The position numbers were made by a program, and so were the translations under genes. Below are positions 42,673 through 52,697 of a stretch of 57,025 nucleotides of DNA, piece after piece. The stretch covers positions 1 through 57,025 of the forward strand of contig CAZPRY010000027.1 in assembly GCA_964589175.1 (NCBI GenBank), read 5' to 3'. The notes beneath the pieces are model-generated. The model saw nothing but the letters and a program-made list of their open reading frames with translations. It was not told the origin of the DNA and ran no database searches. How positions within the stretch are numbered: position 1 is the stretch's first letter; every line of letters starts with the position of its first letter. The stretch is from CAZPRY01 sp964589175. GTDB taxonomy: Bacteria > Fidelibacterota > UBA2242.

Positions 42673-43586
42673 AGCTGCACCTTGCCGACGAGTTCCCGCA
42701 GGGCTTTGATCTTCTGCTGCCGGCAATAATCCTGCAAAAATTCCAGAATCCCGTTCAGCGCGGTCGGATTGAAAAAATTCACCGTCCCCAGCTGCACCGC
42801 CGCAGCGCCCGCCAGTAAAAATTCCACCACATCGGCGCCGTTCCGGATGCCGCCAATCCCGATGATCGGTATATCAATCACTTTCGAAGTTTTTATAATA
42901 TGCGCCAGCGCGACCGGCTTGATCGCCGGACCGGACAGCCCGCCGATGACCGAATTGATCAGCGGTCTGCGCGTGTAAATATCGATCGCACAACCGTAGA
43001 GCGTGTTGATCATGGACACCGCATCGCCGCGCTGGGCCTGAACGGTTTCGGCCAGCGGCCGGATATCGGTCACATTCGGTGAAAGTTTGACGATCAGAAA
43101 TTTATCGGTTAAATCGCGCAGTTTGCGAACCAGCCGCCCGAGAACCGTGCGGTCGACGCCAAATTCGATGCCGCCCTCTTTTACATTCGGGCAGGAAACG
43201 TTGATCTCGAAGCCGTCAATCCAGGCAAAGTCCGTCAGACGGCGCAAAACCTCACCGTATTCGTTTTCTTCCAGGCCGGCGATGTTGACGATGACCTTGC
43301 AGGAAAGCGATTGGAGAAATTCGGCTTTTTCGGCGATGAACCGGTCAAGCCCGATATTGGCCAGGCCGATGGAGTTAATCATCCCTGAAGCCGTCTCCAC
43401 GATGCGCGGCGGCGGATTCCCCTCCCTCGGTTTCAGCGAAAGCGACTTGGTGACGATGCCGCCGAAGCAGTTGATATCCAGCAAATCCGCGATCTCATCC
43501 CCATAACCGAAGGTACCCGAAGCCGTCAGAACCGGGTTGCTCAGTTTGAATTTTTCGCCAAGGGAAACGGACAGATCAATCATCAA
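42669..43586 (-). CDS. pyrD: dihydroorotate dehydrogenase B, catalytic subunit
   Basis: Oxidises dihydroorotate to orotate in pyrimidine synthesis; the class 1B form uses NAD through PyrK. The 305-aa FMN-binding barrel has NPVLTASGTFGYGDE at the N-terminus, EINVSCPNVKEGG in the substrate site, IVKLSPNVTDI, and IIGIGGIRNGADVVEFLLAGA for FMN phosphate. It overlaps pyrK by 11 bp upstream, the typical 1B pair. Confidence 0.96.
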   Translation of the reverse strand: MMIDLSVSLGEKFKLSNPVLTASGTFGYGDEIADLLDINCFGGIVTKSLSLKPREGNPPPRIVETASGMINSIGLANIGLDRFIAEKAEFLQSLSCKVIVNIAGLEENEYGEVLRRLTDFAWIDGFEINVSCPNVKEGGIEFGVDRTVLGRLVRKLRDLTDKFLIVKLSPNVTDIRPLAETVQAQRGDAVSMINTLYGCAIDIYTRRPLINSVIGGLSGPAIKPVALAHIIKTSKVIDIPIIGIGGIRNGADVVEFLLAGAAAVQLGTVNFFNPTALNGILEFLQDYCRQQKIKALRELVGKVQL

Positions 43587-44358
43587 ATTGTAAATCTTCT
43601 CCTCTGAAAACCGGGCCGTGTTTGCAGACCAGCGCGTAGGGTGAGTCGGCTACGCCATTCTTTGTTTTGACTACGCAACCCTGGCACAGGCCCACACCGC
43701 AGGCCATGATTTTCTCCAGCGATATTTGCGAAGCGATTCCCTGCGCCGTGCAATATTTTGCGACGGCTTTATTCATCACTTCCGGACCGCAGGCGTAGAC
43801 TTGCAAAGGCTGCGCAAGTCGCGAACGGACAGATTCGAAATGCGCGAGGACATTGCCCCGGAATCCCAGTGAACCGTCATCCGTCGAGAGATAGAGTTCG
43901 GATTTCCGATCGTTCGGCAAGGAATGCTGAGCGGCCGAGCGCGCGCCGACAAAAAACAGGGGCCGGATTCCCATTTCCGCCAGCCGATCCCTGACGAAAA
44001 GCAGCGGCGCGATTCCGATTCCTCCGGCCAGCAACACGTGGCTGGCCGCCTCGGGATTGAGGGTAAATGTATTTCCGAGAATTCCCAGAACCGTTATTTT
44101 TTCTCCGACAGGCCAGCGGCTCATGATGGCTGTTTGGGACCCGATGACTTTGTACATAATAAACAGTGACTCCCCTTCGGTGCAGGCAATGCTGAACGGG
44201 CGGGGGAAAATTTTAGTCGATCCCGGGAAATAGAAGTTGACAAAATGGCCCGGCTGCGCCGCTTCAGCCAGTTCGGGACAGCGAAAACCCAGCAGGTAAA
44301 TATCGTCGGCAATCGCACTATTTTGGGCTATGGTAACGGTGATTAGCTTTTTCGTCAT
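43576..44358 (-). CDS. pyrK: dihydroorotate dehydrogenase B, electron-transfer subunit
   Basis: PyrK links PyrD to NAD through FAD and a [2Fe-2S] cluster. The 260-aa protein has the FAD-binding RPFSIA, the nucleotide-binding VLLAGGIGIAPLLFV, and the cluster cysteines in MACGVGLCQGCVV plus a fourth in YALVCKHGP. It overlaps the TPR lipoprotein stop by 4 bp and pyrD by 11 bp. Confidence 0.95.
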   Translation of the reverse strand: MTKKLITVTIAQNSAIADDIYLLGFRCPELAEAAQPGHFVNFYFPGSTKIFPRPFSIACTEGESLFIMYKVIGSQTAIMSRWPVGEKITVLGILGNTFTLNPEAASHVLLAGGIGIAPLLFVRDRLAEMGIRPLFFVGARSAAQHSLPNDRKSELYLSTDDGSLGFRGNVLAHFESVRSRLAQPLQVYACGPEVMNKAVAKYCTAQGIASQISLEKIMACGVGLCQGCVVKTKNGVADSPYALVCKHGPVFRGEDLQFDD

Positions 44359-46439
44359 TCGATTGTGAGTTTTGATGAAACGGAATCCGTAGGCGCAGTC
44401 TTCGGTCTCGGCACCGGAATCTCTCTCTCGTCCTTCCGATTGGCGGGAACAACTCTCTTCGGCAACTCGACCGGCTCTTCCTTCACTTCCGGAATGACGG
44501 TTTCATTCTTCTGAAGGGTGGAGTCCACAGCGACCGGGATCACTTTCGGTAGTTCAGGCGTCTCAACTTTGATTTCCTGATCCGGCGCATCCGCCGGGGC
44601 CGCCGGCGGTATCGATTCCGGGACCGGGGCAGCGGCCTCTTCAGCCAGCCGGGCTTGCTCCGCCTGAATAGACGTCAGAAAGTTCATGGCCCGCTGGGCA
44701 TCGGAATAATATCCACTCTTGGGATAGTCGTTCATAAAAGCTTTATACTGGTCGATGGCCGGCTGCATCTGGTACAATTTCGTCTGGTAGAGCCACCCGA
44801 TGCAGTAGGCGCTTTTTTCGCCGTAGATGGCTTTGGGATATCCGACTGAGATATCCGTCAGAAACCGGATCGCCGTATCGGGATCGGAATAAAAATACGG
44901 CTCCGCCTGGAGATACAAATCTTCGGCTTCCCGCTCGCGCGTCGGCAGTAAGATTTCATTGTGATTGATATAGGAAAGATAGGGCGATTCCGGGTATTGT
45001 TCTTCGAGCATTATTTTGTAGCGATTCGCCTTCTCCGCATCCTGCTCCAGATTATGGATATAATAAAGGGCGTAAATGGTTTTATCGACATAGGGATTGT
45101 ACTGCGGAGAGTTCAGAATCGCCTGAAAGATATTGACGGCGCTGTCCCGCTGTTCGAAGTTGAAATAGTACAGTTCCGAGACCTCATACTTAGCACGATA
45201 GTAATTTTCAAAGATAGCCAGCGTATCGACGGCAGTTCCGGTGGCCGGCGGCGCTTGCGGGGTCGCAACCTGCATACTATCAGGACTTTCTTCTCCCTCC
45301 GGCCGGGCCATACTCGTATCCGGTACGGCCGCCAGCTCCTCCAGGATTGCGAGCGCCTTTTGACTCGATTTTTCGAGATCTTTCTGGACGCTGAAGAAGC
45401 GCTTGATTTCGGAGGCTTTCTGCTTGGATTCGAAAGCAAAACGCGATTTCGCATCCTCCCGAATCACATTGTTGAAGTGTTCCTGGGCTTTCTCGTAATT
45501 GTGGAAGTGCGTCATATTCAGCTGTGCGAGGTAGTAATAGGCTTCGGCCGATTCCGGCTTCTTCTTATAATTTTCGGTAATCTGGGTGAAGCGCGAGATA
45601 GCGGATTCATAGTCCTTTTTCGCCAGGTAGACGAGTCCCAGTTCCAGCTCCAGTTGACCCCAGATGCCCTTGTTGCCTTCGTCGCCGAGTTTGGCGAAAA
45701 TGAGTTCCTGCGCGGCGTCATAGTCTTTGGCTTCCCGGTAGATTCGCGCCAGGAGCACCTGCATCTTGTTTTTCAACTCAGGAGTAGGCGAAAACCGCGA
45801 TACTTTTTTCAGGTTGACGACCGCCTGCTGCGGGTCGTTTTTCAGCAGGTAAATTTGAGCAATTTTAAACTGGGTTTCGGCTGCGATGCTCCCCTTACGA
45901 CTGCTCTCCGTCACTTTACCGAGATAAAACAAAGCCGAATCCAGGTTTTTTTTCTCCTGGAATATCTCGGCAATCGCCAGCTGGGCCTGGGCTTTCAGAT
46001 CTTTGTTTTCCAGCGTGCGGGCTGTTTTCTTCAACTGTCGCAGCGCCAGGGCCTCTTCTCCCAATTTCCAGAGATTGCGGCCGTACCAGATTTTCAGTTC
46101 GGGTAAAAGTTCACTCTGCGGATATTGATTGATGAAATCCTCGAAGATTTTCTTGGCCCGCTTGAATTCGTCTTTATGGTAGTAAGAAAGAGCGATGATA
46201 AAAAGGGCGTCATCGGCGTACTTACTGTCCGGGTAGCTTACCAGGGTTTTGTTGCACTTCTCGATCGCCTTGTCGAACTTTTTGCGCAAGCCGTAGGCCA
46301 TCTTGTCATCTTTGAGCGCGCTCTTTTCCTTCAGGGCTTCGTTATAACTCTCACGCGCATTATAAAATGTATTGAAATACGCGCAGCTCGTCAGAGCGAA
46401 CGAAGCAATCAAAATCAGAATATGGATGGATCTCTTCAT
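44355..46439 (-). CDS. TPR-repeat lipoprotein (BamD/SprE-like)
   Basis: A 694-aa lipoprotein with lipobox ALTSCAYFN (Cys19), then about 15 degenerate TPR-like repeats up to about residue 620. The first repeats (SYPDSKYADDALFIIALSYY, QYPQSELLPELKIWYGR) resemble BamD, the outer-membrane assembly lipoprotein. The tail (about 630-694) is low-complexity, rich in P, E, V and A. It may act in envelope assembly or gliding/T9SS function as SprE does in Bacteroidota; this is inference. It opens the pyrK-pyrD-rlpA-cdsA operon. Confidence 0.82.
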   Translation of the reverse strand: MKRSIHILILIASFALTSCAYFNTFYNARESYNEALKEKSALKDDKMAYGLRKKFDKAIEKCNKTLVSYPDSKYADDALFIIALSYYHKDEFKRAKKIFEDFINQYPQSELLPELKIWYGRNLWKLGEEALALRQLKKTARTLENKDLKAQAQLAIAEIFQEKKNLDSALFYLGKVTESSRKGSIAAETQFKIAQIYLLKNDPQQAVVNLKKVSRFSPTPELKNKMQVLLARIYREAKDYDAAQELIFAKLGDEGNKGIWGQLELELGLVYLAKKDYESAISRFTQITENYKKKPESAEAYYYLAQLNMTHFHNYEKAQEHFNNVIREDAKSRFAFESKQKASEIKRFFSVQKDLEKSSQKALAILEELAAVPDTSMARPEGEESPDSMQVATPQAPPATGTAVDTLAIFENYYRAKYEVSELYYFNFEQRDSAVNIFQAILNSPQYNPYVDKTIYALYYIHNLEQDAEKANRYKIMLEEQYPESPYLSYINHNEILLPTREREAEDLYLQAEPYFYSDPDTAIRFLTDISVGYPKAIYGEKSAYCIGWLYQTKLYQMQPAIDQYKAFMNDYPKSGYYSDAQRAMNFLTSIQAEQARLAEEAAAPVPESIPPAAPADAPDQEIKVETPELPKVIPVAVDSTLQKNETVIPEVKEEPVELPKRVVPANRKDEREIPVPRPKTAPTDSVSSKLTIE

Positions 46440-46479
46440 TCTTTGTTAAAACTTGTCCTGTTACGGATTGGAATATCGA

Positions 46480-47247
46480 TTATACCTGGCTGAGTGCAAA
46501 TTTATATTCATCGACGAATTTCGGTAACACATCCCCGGCCGGCCCTCTCAGAACAAGATCGACCTGATTGGTCAGAGCCGTATCTTTCAGATTCACCTCG
46601 ATGATGAGCGCACCGTTGTATTTGGCATAACGCGGCAGGTCGGATGCCGGACGGACATAAGCCGACGTACCGATAGCGAGAAAAACATCGGAGTTGACCG
46701 CGGCCGTGTATGCCTTTTCATAACTCTCCTGGGGCAGTTGCTCCCCGAACCAGACCACGTTGGGACGAATCAGCCCCCCGCAATCGCATTTCGGTATATG
46801 ATCGAACGAGGTCGAAAGAATTTCATCGAATTCCGCGGGGGTGAATGTCCGGCCGCAGCGGGTGCAAAAGTTTTCGGTGATGTTGCCATGTAACTCGATC
46901 ACATCCGGGCTCCCCGCGCGCTGATGAAGGCCATCCACATTTTGGGTAATCAGATTAAAATTTTCGACCACATTGCCCAGCTCGACCAGAGCGACATGGG
47001 CGGAATTAGGCTGCACTTTTTCGATGATTTGGCGCCGATGTTTGTACCATTCGGAAACCAGCGCGGTGTTGCTGTAAAAAGCCTCGAAACTGGCCAATTC
47101 CTCGGGATTCAGTTTTTTCCAGATGCCGTCGTCTCCCCGAAAGGTCGGGATGCCGCTTTCGGCGCTGATGCCGGCTCCGGTTAAAACCGTCATTCTGTTT
47201 GCACTTTTCAGTCTGTCAATGATCTTTTTATCTTTTAATAATTCCAT
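46480..47247 (-). CDS. Sir2-family NAD-dependent protein deacylase
   Basis: A 255-aa sirtuin that removes acyl groups from lysines with consumption of NAD. GAGISAESG lies at residues 24-32, TQNVDGLHQRAG at 101-112, the catalytic His120 in IELHG, zinc cysteines at 128/131 and 154/156 (CTRCG...CDCGG), and VVWFGEQLP. All catalytic and zinc residues are present. The third zinc pair is CxC rather than CxxC, as is common in bacterial sirtuins. It stands 41 bp upstream of the TPR lipoprotein gene. Confidence 0.95.
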   Translation of the reverse strand: MELLKDKKIIDRLKSANRMTVLTGAGISAESGIPTFRGDDGIWKKLNPEELASFEAFYSNTALVSEWYKHRRQIIEKVQPNSAHVALVELGNVVENFNLITQNVDGLHQRAGSPDVIELHGNITENFCTRCGRTFTPAEFDEILSTSFDHIPKCDCGGLIRPNVVWFGEQLPQESYEKAYTAAVNSDVFLAIGTSAYVRPASDLPRYAKYNGALIIEVNLKDTALTNQVDLVLRGPAGDVLPKFVDEYKFALSQV

Positions 47248-47305
47248 GCGCGGATAGTTCCATCTACATTGATATGCCTGTCAAACACTCGAATTTACAC
47301 TGCGA

Positions 47306-49867
47306 TCAGGCAGCATGCCAAGAAATTAAGCCGTCTTCGAAGGGATTGGCCAGCGCCGGATGGCAGGGAATAATCCGCAGCGTAAAACCGTTGAGGCCGC
47401 TTTCCCAGCCGCTGATTTCGCCTTCGTAAAGATAATTTGGGGACGATTCGGAGTTCACAACCTGCATCGTTTCGAGTTCGCCGTCACGGATATGACCGTC
47501 AGAATCCAACCTGCCAAACAGAATTTGCAGTTCGACATCATTCGGCCGGATTTCACCCAGCCCGATTTCGGCCTTGATCTGTAATTTGCTGGTGACGGAT
47601 AATCCATCCGTCGTCCCGGACTCCACACGGATAAAGCGAATCTGCTTCCAATGCAACCGCATCTTATATTTCCAGTTCGCCAGTTCGCTCGCCAGTTTGA
47701 GATTATCCCCGGAAAGTTTCAGCGATCTTTCGGCCGCCGGGTTGTACATCTCGACCATATAATCCCGCAGCATGCGGTGCGTGTTGTAGATCGGGCAGAT
47801 CTGGGTCATCGAATTTTTCATTTTCCGGATCCAGCTGCGCGGCAAGCCGTCCTGATCTCTTTTATAAAAGGCCGGGATGATCTCATTCTCAAGAATATTA
47901 TAGAGCGTATCGGCATCCCTCTTGTCCCAGTAGTTTTCATCATCATAGGATTTCCGGTCTCCGATTGCCCAGCCGAGATCGGGATTATAGATTTCATCCC
48001 ACCAGCCATCCAGAGTGCTGAAATTCAGAGCTCCGTTGGCGGCGGCCTTCATCCCGCTGGTCCCGCAGGCTTCCAGACCCCGGCGCGGATTGTTCAGCCA
48101 GAGATCGCAGCCCTGCACAAGATAACGGGCGATGTTCATGTTATAGTTTTCCAGAAAGACCACCGATTGATAGAAGGGCTCCTGGTGCGCCAGTTGCAGA
48201 ATTTCACGGATAAAATGTTTGCCGTCCTGGTCCTGCGGATGCGCCTTGCCGGCAAAGATGATCTGAACGGGGTAATCGCGATTGGAGAGAATCCGGGCGA
48301 GGCGCTCCGGATCGCTGAAAATCAAAGTCGCCCGTTTATAGGTCGCGAAACGGCGCGCAAAACCGATGGTCAGGGCCTCCGTGTTCAAAACGTTTCGGGC
48401 TCTTTCGAGGTCGGTCTGGGACTTGCCCCAGCGTTTGTGCTGGGCCTGGACGGTCGACCGCGCAAATCCAACCAGACGCTCGCGCCGGCGTTCATGGGTG
48501 CGCCAGAGTTCGCCATCGGGTACCTTGTGCACATTACCCCAGACCGAAAAATCCGCCGGCTCGCGATGCCACTGCGGACCCAGGTAACGATCGAAAAGGC
48601 TGGCCATCTCTCCCGAGACCCATGACCCGTAGTGGATTCCGTTCGTGACACTGGTAATGGGTATCTCTTCGGTCAATACGCCCGGCCACATCGAGCGCCA
48701 CATCTTGCGGCTGACCTCGCCGTGCAGGGTGCTGACGCCATTGGTACTGTTCGACAGCCGGATTGCCAGAACCGCCATCGAAAATTCCTCTTTGGCATCA
48801 CCGGGATTGATGCGGCCCAGTCCCAGCAGTTCATCCATGCCGATGCCGACTTCTTTGACATAATCGGCAAAATACTTCTTGATCAGATCCGGGTGAAAAA
48901 TATCGATGCCGGCCTTCACAGGGGTATGCGTCGTGAATACGGAGCTGGCTTTGACCAGTTCGAGGGCTTCATAGAAAGGTTTCCCCGATTTCCGGATGAT
49001 ATTTTTGATCCGCTCCAAACCTGAGAAGGCCGAGTGCCCTTCGTTCATATGGCAGATGCAGGGCGAATTACCACAGAGCTGCAGGGCTTTGATCCCGCCC
49101 ATTCCCAGTATGATTTCTTGTTGAATCCGCTTTTCGCGGTCGCCGCCGTAGAGTTCGGCCGTAATCTTGCGGTCAGCTTCCGAGTTCTCCCGGATATTGG
49201 TATCCAGCAGGCGTAGCGGAACTTTGCCAATCCGGGCGATCCAGATTCTGGCATAGACGGTGCGCCCCGGAAAAGGAATGGCAATTCTTGTTTCCTGCCC
49301 ATTATCCTCGATCTGTAAAGTCAGCGGCATATTGTAAAAATCATTGATGACATATTTCTCTTCCTGCCAGTCGTCGATCGTAATGTCCTGCTGGAAATAG
49401 CCGGACTGATAGGAAAGACCGATGGCATGCAGGGGAATGCCCAGCTCTGAGGATGACTTCAGGTGATCGCCCGACAGGACGCCCAATCCGCCGGAGTAAA
49501 CCGACAGGCTCTCCGTGATACCATATTCCATGGAAAAATAGGCAATACTTAAATTTTGATTGAAACGGGTTTCATTCTGATACCAGGTCGTTTTGTTCAT
49601 GGAATGGTCAAAATACTCGGCTACCCGCTGCAACTGGTAGAGATAGCTCTCATCGTTAGCGCGCTCATCCAGGACCTCCTGGCGTATGCGGCTGAGCAGC
49701 AGAACCGGATTATGCGAGGTTTCCTCCCACAAATCCATGTCGAGTTGCCGGAACAGTTCCCGGGCCTCAACATTGTAACTCCACCAGAGATTTACCGCGA
49801 TATCTTTAAGTCTACTGAGTTTTTGGGGTAGAATTGGGGAAACAGTAAAACTTTTTATTGGCTTCAT
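47306..49867 (-). CDS. glgP: alpha-glucan phosphorylase (GlgP/MalP, DUF3417 type)
   Basis: Releases glucose 1-phosphate from glycogen or maltodextrin using pyridoxal phosphate. The ~853-aa protein has the DUF3417 N-terminal domain (NLWWSYNVEARELF), the core IAYFSMEYGITESLSVYSGGLGVLSGDH, and the cofactor-site stretch EACGTSGMKAAANGALNFS with the lysine. The start is set at the ATG at 49865-49867, with GGAG 9 nt upstream, rather than the longer frame to 49912. It is divergent from the GHL10 gene. Confidence 0.95.
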   Translation of the reverse strand: MKPIKSFTVSPILPQKLSRLKDIAVNLWWSYNVEARELFRQLDMDLWEETSHNPVLLLSRIRQEVLDERANDESYLYQLQRVAEYFDHSMNKTTWYQNETRFNQNLSIAYFSMEYGITESLSVYSGGLGVLSGDHLKSSSELGIPLHAIGLSYQSGYFQQDITIDDWQEEKYVINDFYNMPLTLQIEDNGQETRIAIPFPGRTVYARIWIARIGKVPLRLLDTNIRENSEADRKITAELYGGDREKRIQQEIILGMGGIKALQLCGNSPCICHMNEGHSAFSGLERIKNIIRKSGKPFYEALELVKASSVFTTHTPVKAGIDIFHPDLIKKYFADYVKEVGIGMDELLGLGRINPGDAKEEFSMAVLAIRLSNSTNGVSTLHGEVSRKMWRSMWPGVLTEEIPITSVTNGIHYGSWVSGEMASLFDRYLGPQWHREPADFSVWGNVHKVPDGELWRTHERRRERLVGFARSTVQAQHKRWGKSQTDLERARNVLNTEALTIGFARRFATYKRATLIFSDPERLARILSNRDYPVQIIFAGKAHPQDQDGKHFIREILQLAHQEPFYQSVVFLENYNMNIARYLVQGCDLWLNNPRRGLEACGTSGMKAAANGALNFSTLDGWWDEIYNPDLGWAIGDRKSYDDENYWDKRDADTLYNILENEIIPAFYKRDQDGLPRSWIRKMKNSMTQICPIYNTHRMLRDYMVEMYNPAAERSLKLSGDNLKLASELANWKYKMRLHWKQIRFIRVESGTTDGLSVTSKLQIKAEIGLGEIRPNDVELQILFGRLDSDGHIRDGELETMQVVNSESSPNYLYEGEISGWESGLNGFTLRIIPCHPALANPFEDGLISWHAA

Positions 49868-50091
49868 GCTGGTTGCTCCATCATTAACACATAACCGATC
49901 AAACTTACACATTCAGCCCCTATGGAGCAAGTCAATCGACAAATTATTCCCCCCGCTTATCGAGAACCGCAGCAGCGATATTTTATCACTGCCGGCACGA
50001 AAACCGTTATCGCAAACTAGGTTAATTTTGGGTCGTTTATTATATTTAAGGGTTATCCTGGGAAGTCATTCAAATCAAAGAGGAAATCGGA

Positions 50092-51705
50092 ATGCAAAAT
50101 AAATATCGCAATTGGTCATTGGCGAAAGATGGGATCGGCCCGTTTTTTATAATATTTCTCTTACTATTGAACGGGTGCGCGCTTCTGCCAAAAGCGATCG
50201 AAGAGACCGAGGCGCTGCCGGAGATAATGACAATCACTGTGGAACCTATTGCGGTCGCTCCGCTGCGGGAAGTCCGCGCAGTCTGGATGAGCCGCTTCGA
50301 TTATTCCGAATCGGCCAAAAGCAAGACACCCGATTCGATCCGGATGTATATCGAAAGCAGTTTCCAAAAGTTCAAGGACGCCAATATCAACACGATCATT
50401 TTCCAGGTCCGCGGCAACGGCGATGCGTTCTATCAATCCGCTTACGAACCATGGAGCCACATGCTCAGTGATTCGCTGGGTAAAGATCCCGGCTGGGATC
50501 CGCTGGCCTTCGCCGTCGAATCCGCCCACAAACGAGGACTCGAACTGCATGCCTGGATCAACACCTTCCCGGCCTGGCGCGGCCTTGAAGACCCGATTCC
50601 AACCACCCCGCTGCAACCCTACCTGGCTCACCCGGAATGGATCGTCTGCGACAGCAGCGGCACACCCATGCCGAAATCGGACCATTATATCTCCTTCTCG
50701 CCCGGCATACCGGCGGCCCGCCGGCATATCGTCAACGTCGTGCTGGACATCATCAATAAGTACGACGTGGATGGAATTCATTTTGATTACATCCGTTACC
50801 CGGAGAATTCCCCGAATATGGGTTACTCGCACGATTCAATCAGCGTGGCGCGCTTTAATTCACCGGAATCGAATCCGCTGCAGCTGGACTGGGCGGACTG
50901 GCAGCGCGAGCAGGTCACGGCCTTTATTTCCGAAGCCTACAACGGCATCGTGGCCATCAAACCCTGGATTAAAGTTTCCACGGCGGTCATCGGCAGCTAC
51001 AACCTCCCGGGCTGGAACGGTTACCATATCACCTATCAGGATGGACGCCGCTGGGCCGAATTGGGCAAAGTGGATTTCCTGACACCCATGTCTTACTACG
51101 GCCGGCACCAGGAAGGTCATGAGTTTCCCCGAATGATCCGATACTGGGCGGATTTACCGAACATGGAAGGTCGCCCGATCCTGCCCGGTCTCGGGGCTTA
51201 CCGCCTGCCCTTTGATGAAATTCTGGAGGAAATCGAGGATGTGCGCGAAGCCGGCTTCCCCGGTCACGTCCTCTTCGCCGCCAGTTCTCTGAATGACGAA
51301 AATCTCCAAAAAATAAAAGCACAGAAGTTCCCGTACCCTGCCCTGCTGCCCGTGTTAGCGTGGAAAGATCAAATCGCACCGCTGGCGCCGGCCGACCTGC
51401 TGGCGGAAATCCGGGACAATCAGGTACAACTAAGCTGGACGGCCTCACCGGCACCGGCCGACGGCGACATCGTCCGGGAATATGTGATTTATCATGTTTC
51501 CGAACTACCGATCGATCCCCAGAATCCCCAAAATATTCTGGCCATCATACCTGGCGGCTGTTATCAATATACGGTTTCCGGGCTGGATACGGCCCTGCCC
51601 CATTATTTCAGTGTCACCGCGATCGATGATGCGGAAAACCAGAGCCAGCTCTCTCCCGTCGCATCCGTTCTCGAATCACAACCGCCAACATCCGAAAGCC
51701 ATTAA
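50092..51705 (+). CDS. GHL10-type glycoside hydrolase lipoprotein
   Basis: A 537-aa lipoprotein (FLLLLNGCALLPK, Cys about 28) with a GHL10/DUF187 TIM-barrel domain: REVRAVWMSRFDY at the start, the conserved NTIIFQVRGNGDAFY, and DGIHFDYIRYPEN with an acidic pair likely at the active site. Its C-terminus has a fibronectin-III-like module (APLAPADLLAEIRDNQVQLS). The family cleaves glycans such as denuded peptidoglycan; substrate is inferred. GAGGAAA lies 6 nt before the ATG. It begins a plus-strand run with the TolB-like gene and, beyond the cassette, the NagZ fusion. Confidence 0.9.
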   Translation: MQNKYRNWSLAKDGIGPFFIIFLLLLNGCALLPKAIEETEALPEIMTITVEPIAVAPLREVRAVWMSRFDYSESAKSKTPDSIRMYIESSFQKFKDANINTIIFQVRGNGDAFYQSAYEPWSHMLSDSLGKDPGWDPLAFAVESAHKRGLELHAWINTFPAWRGLEDPIPTTPLQPYLAHPEWIVCDSSGTPMPKSDHYISFSPGIPAARRHIVNVVLDIINKYDVDGIHFDYIRYPENSPNMGYSHDSISVARFNSPESNPLQLDWADWQREQVTAFISEAYNGIVAIKPWIKVSTAVIGSYNLPGWNGYHITYQDGRRWAELGKVDFLTPMSYYGRHQEGHEFPRMIRYWADLPNMEGRPILPGLGAYRLPFDEILEEIEDVREAGFPGHVLFAASSLNDENLQKIKAQKFPYPALLPVLAWKDQIAPLAPADLLAEIRDNQVQLSWTASPAPADGDIVREYVIYHVSELPIDPQNPQNILAIIPGGCYQYTVSGLDTALPHYFSVTAIDDAENQSQLSPVASVLESQPPTSESH

Positions 51706-51716
51706 GGAGTCTTATA

Positions 51717-52658
51717 ATGAAACGAAATATAATCGTTTTTCTTACTGCATGTCTGATCAGTTCCGCACTTTTGGGCCAGTCTGTGGTGAAAACCGGCGAA
51801 TCCTACCGGGTCAGCCCCGAAAATGCGGGCTATTTTATGTCGCCCAAATGGAGCCCGGACGGCAGCAAACTCATGGTATCGTCCCAGAATTATATCGGGA
51901 TCTACCTGATCGATTTTCCGACCGGCACCCTGACGACCATCTGCGAAGAACCGTCGGCCGGCTACGGAGCCAGCTGGTCCGCCGACGGCAAGTGGATCGC
52001 CGCCCGCGTAGCCATTTTCGAAAACCGGCGCCGCAGCAACGCGCTGGCCGTTTTCAGTACCGAAACCAAAGAACGCCAACAGATCACCCCCTATCAAACT
52101 TCCATGCCGGGCACGCCGGAATGGACGGCTGACGGCAATTTTCTTTACCTGAATAATTCCGATAATCTGCATATTTACCAGGTTGCGACGGATAGCGACC
52201 GATCTCTTAGCGAAGAACTTGTCTATGTCCGTAACGATCGAATCTACAAACACGATCCGCAATCCAAAAGTAGCAAAGTTCTGGATATTGTCCCGGACCG
52301 TATTCTTAACCTGCGTTATTCCCCGGATCGCAAGAAAGTGGTTTTCGAAGCGATCGGCGGACCGCTGTATATCATGGACGTCGAGAGCCAGGAGCTCACC
52401 AACCTGGGCATCGGTTACAATCCTTCCTGGTCGCCGGACGGTAAATACGTCTGCTATATGGTCACAGAAGACGATGGACATCAATACACCAAATCCGATA
52501 TTTACGTAAGTTCGGCCGACGGCCGAGAGCGCATCAATGTGACCGCTACGGAAGCTAAACTGGAGATGAATCCCTCCTGGTCGCCGGACGGCAAATGGAT
52601 CGCGTACGACCTGCCCGATATGGGCGCCGTCTTTGTTCAGGAGATTAGGTACCAATAG
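51717..52658 (+). CDS. TolB-like/PD40 beta-propeller protein
   Basis: A 313-aa secreted protein (signal peptide MKRNIIVFLTACLISSALLG) with WD40-like PD40 repeats: KWSPDGSKLMVSSQ, SWSADGKWIAAR, EWTADGNFLYL, RYSPDRKKVVFE, SWSPDGKYVCYM and SWSPDGKWIAYD. Such propellers bind proteins or sugars in the periplasm and resemble TolB, without its N-terminal domain. AAGGAG precedes the ATG, 11 bp after the GHL10 stop. A 39-bp gap separates the stop from the cassette junction at 52697. Confidence 0.88.
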   Translation: MKRNIIVFLTACLISSALLGQSVVKTGESYRVSPENAGYFMSPKWSPDGSKLMVSSQNYIGIYLIDFPTGTLTTICEEPSAGYGASWSADGKWIAARVAIFENRRRSNALAVFSTETKERQQITPYQTSMPGTPEWTADGNFLYLNNSDNLHIYQVATDSDRSLSEELVYVRNDRIYKHDPQSKSSKVLDIVPDRILNLRYSPDRKKVVFEAIGGPLYIMDVESQELTNLGIGYNPSWSPDGKYVCYMVTEDDGHQYTKSDIYVSSADGRERINVTATEAKLEMNPSWSPDGKWIAYDLPDMGAVFVQEIRYQ

Positions 52659-52697
52659 AATTCAGCCAGAACGTGACAATTATAGCATAATTCATTG

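Noticed and set aside
44961..46106. A 381-codon plus-strand frame opposite the TPR lipoprotein gene
   Set aside because: It is a shadow of the real minus-strand gene, which has a lipobox, TPR repeats and operon overlaps. The same holds for the long frame at 38389-39414 opposite ppiD.
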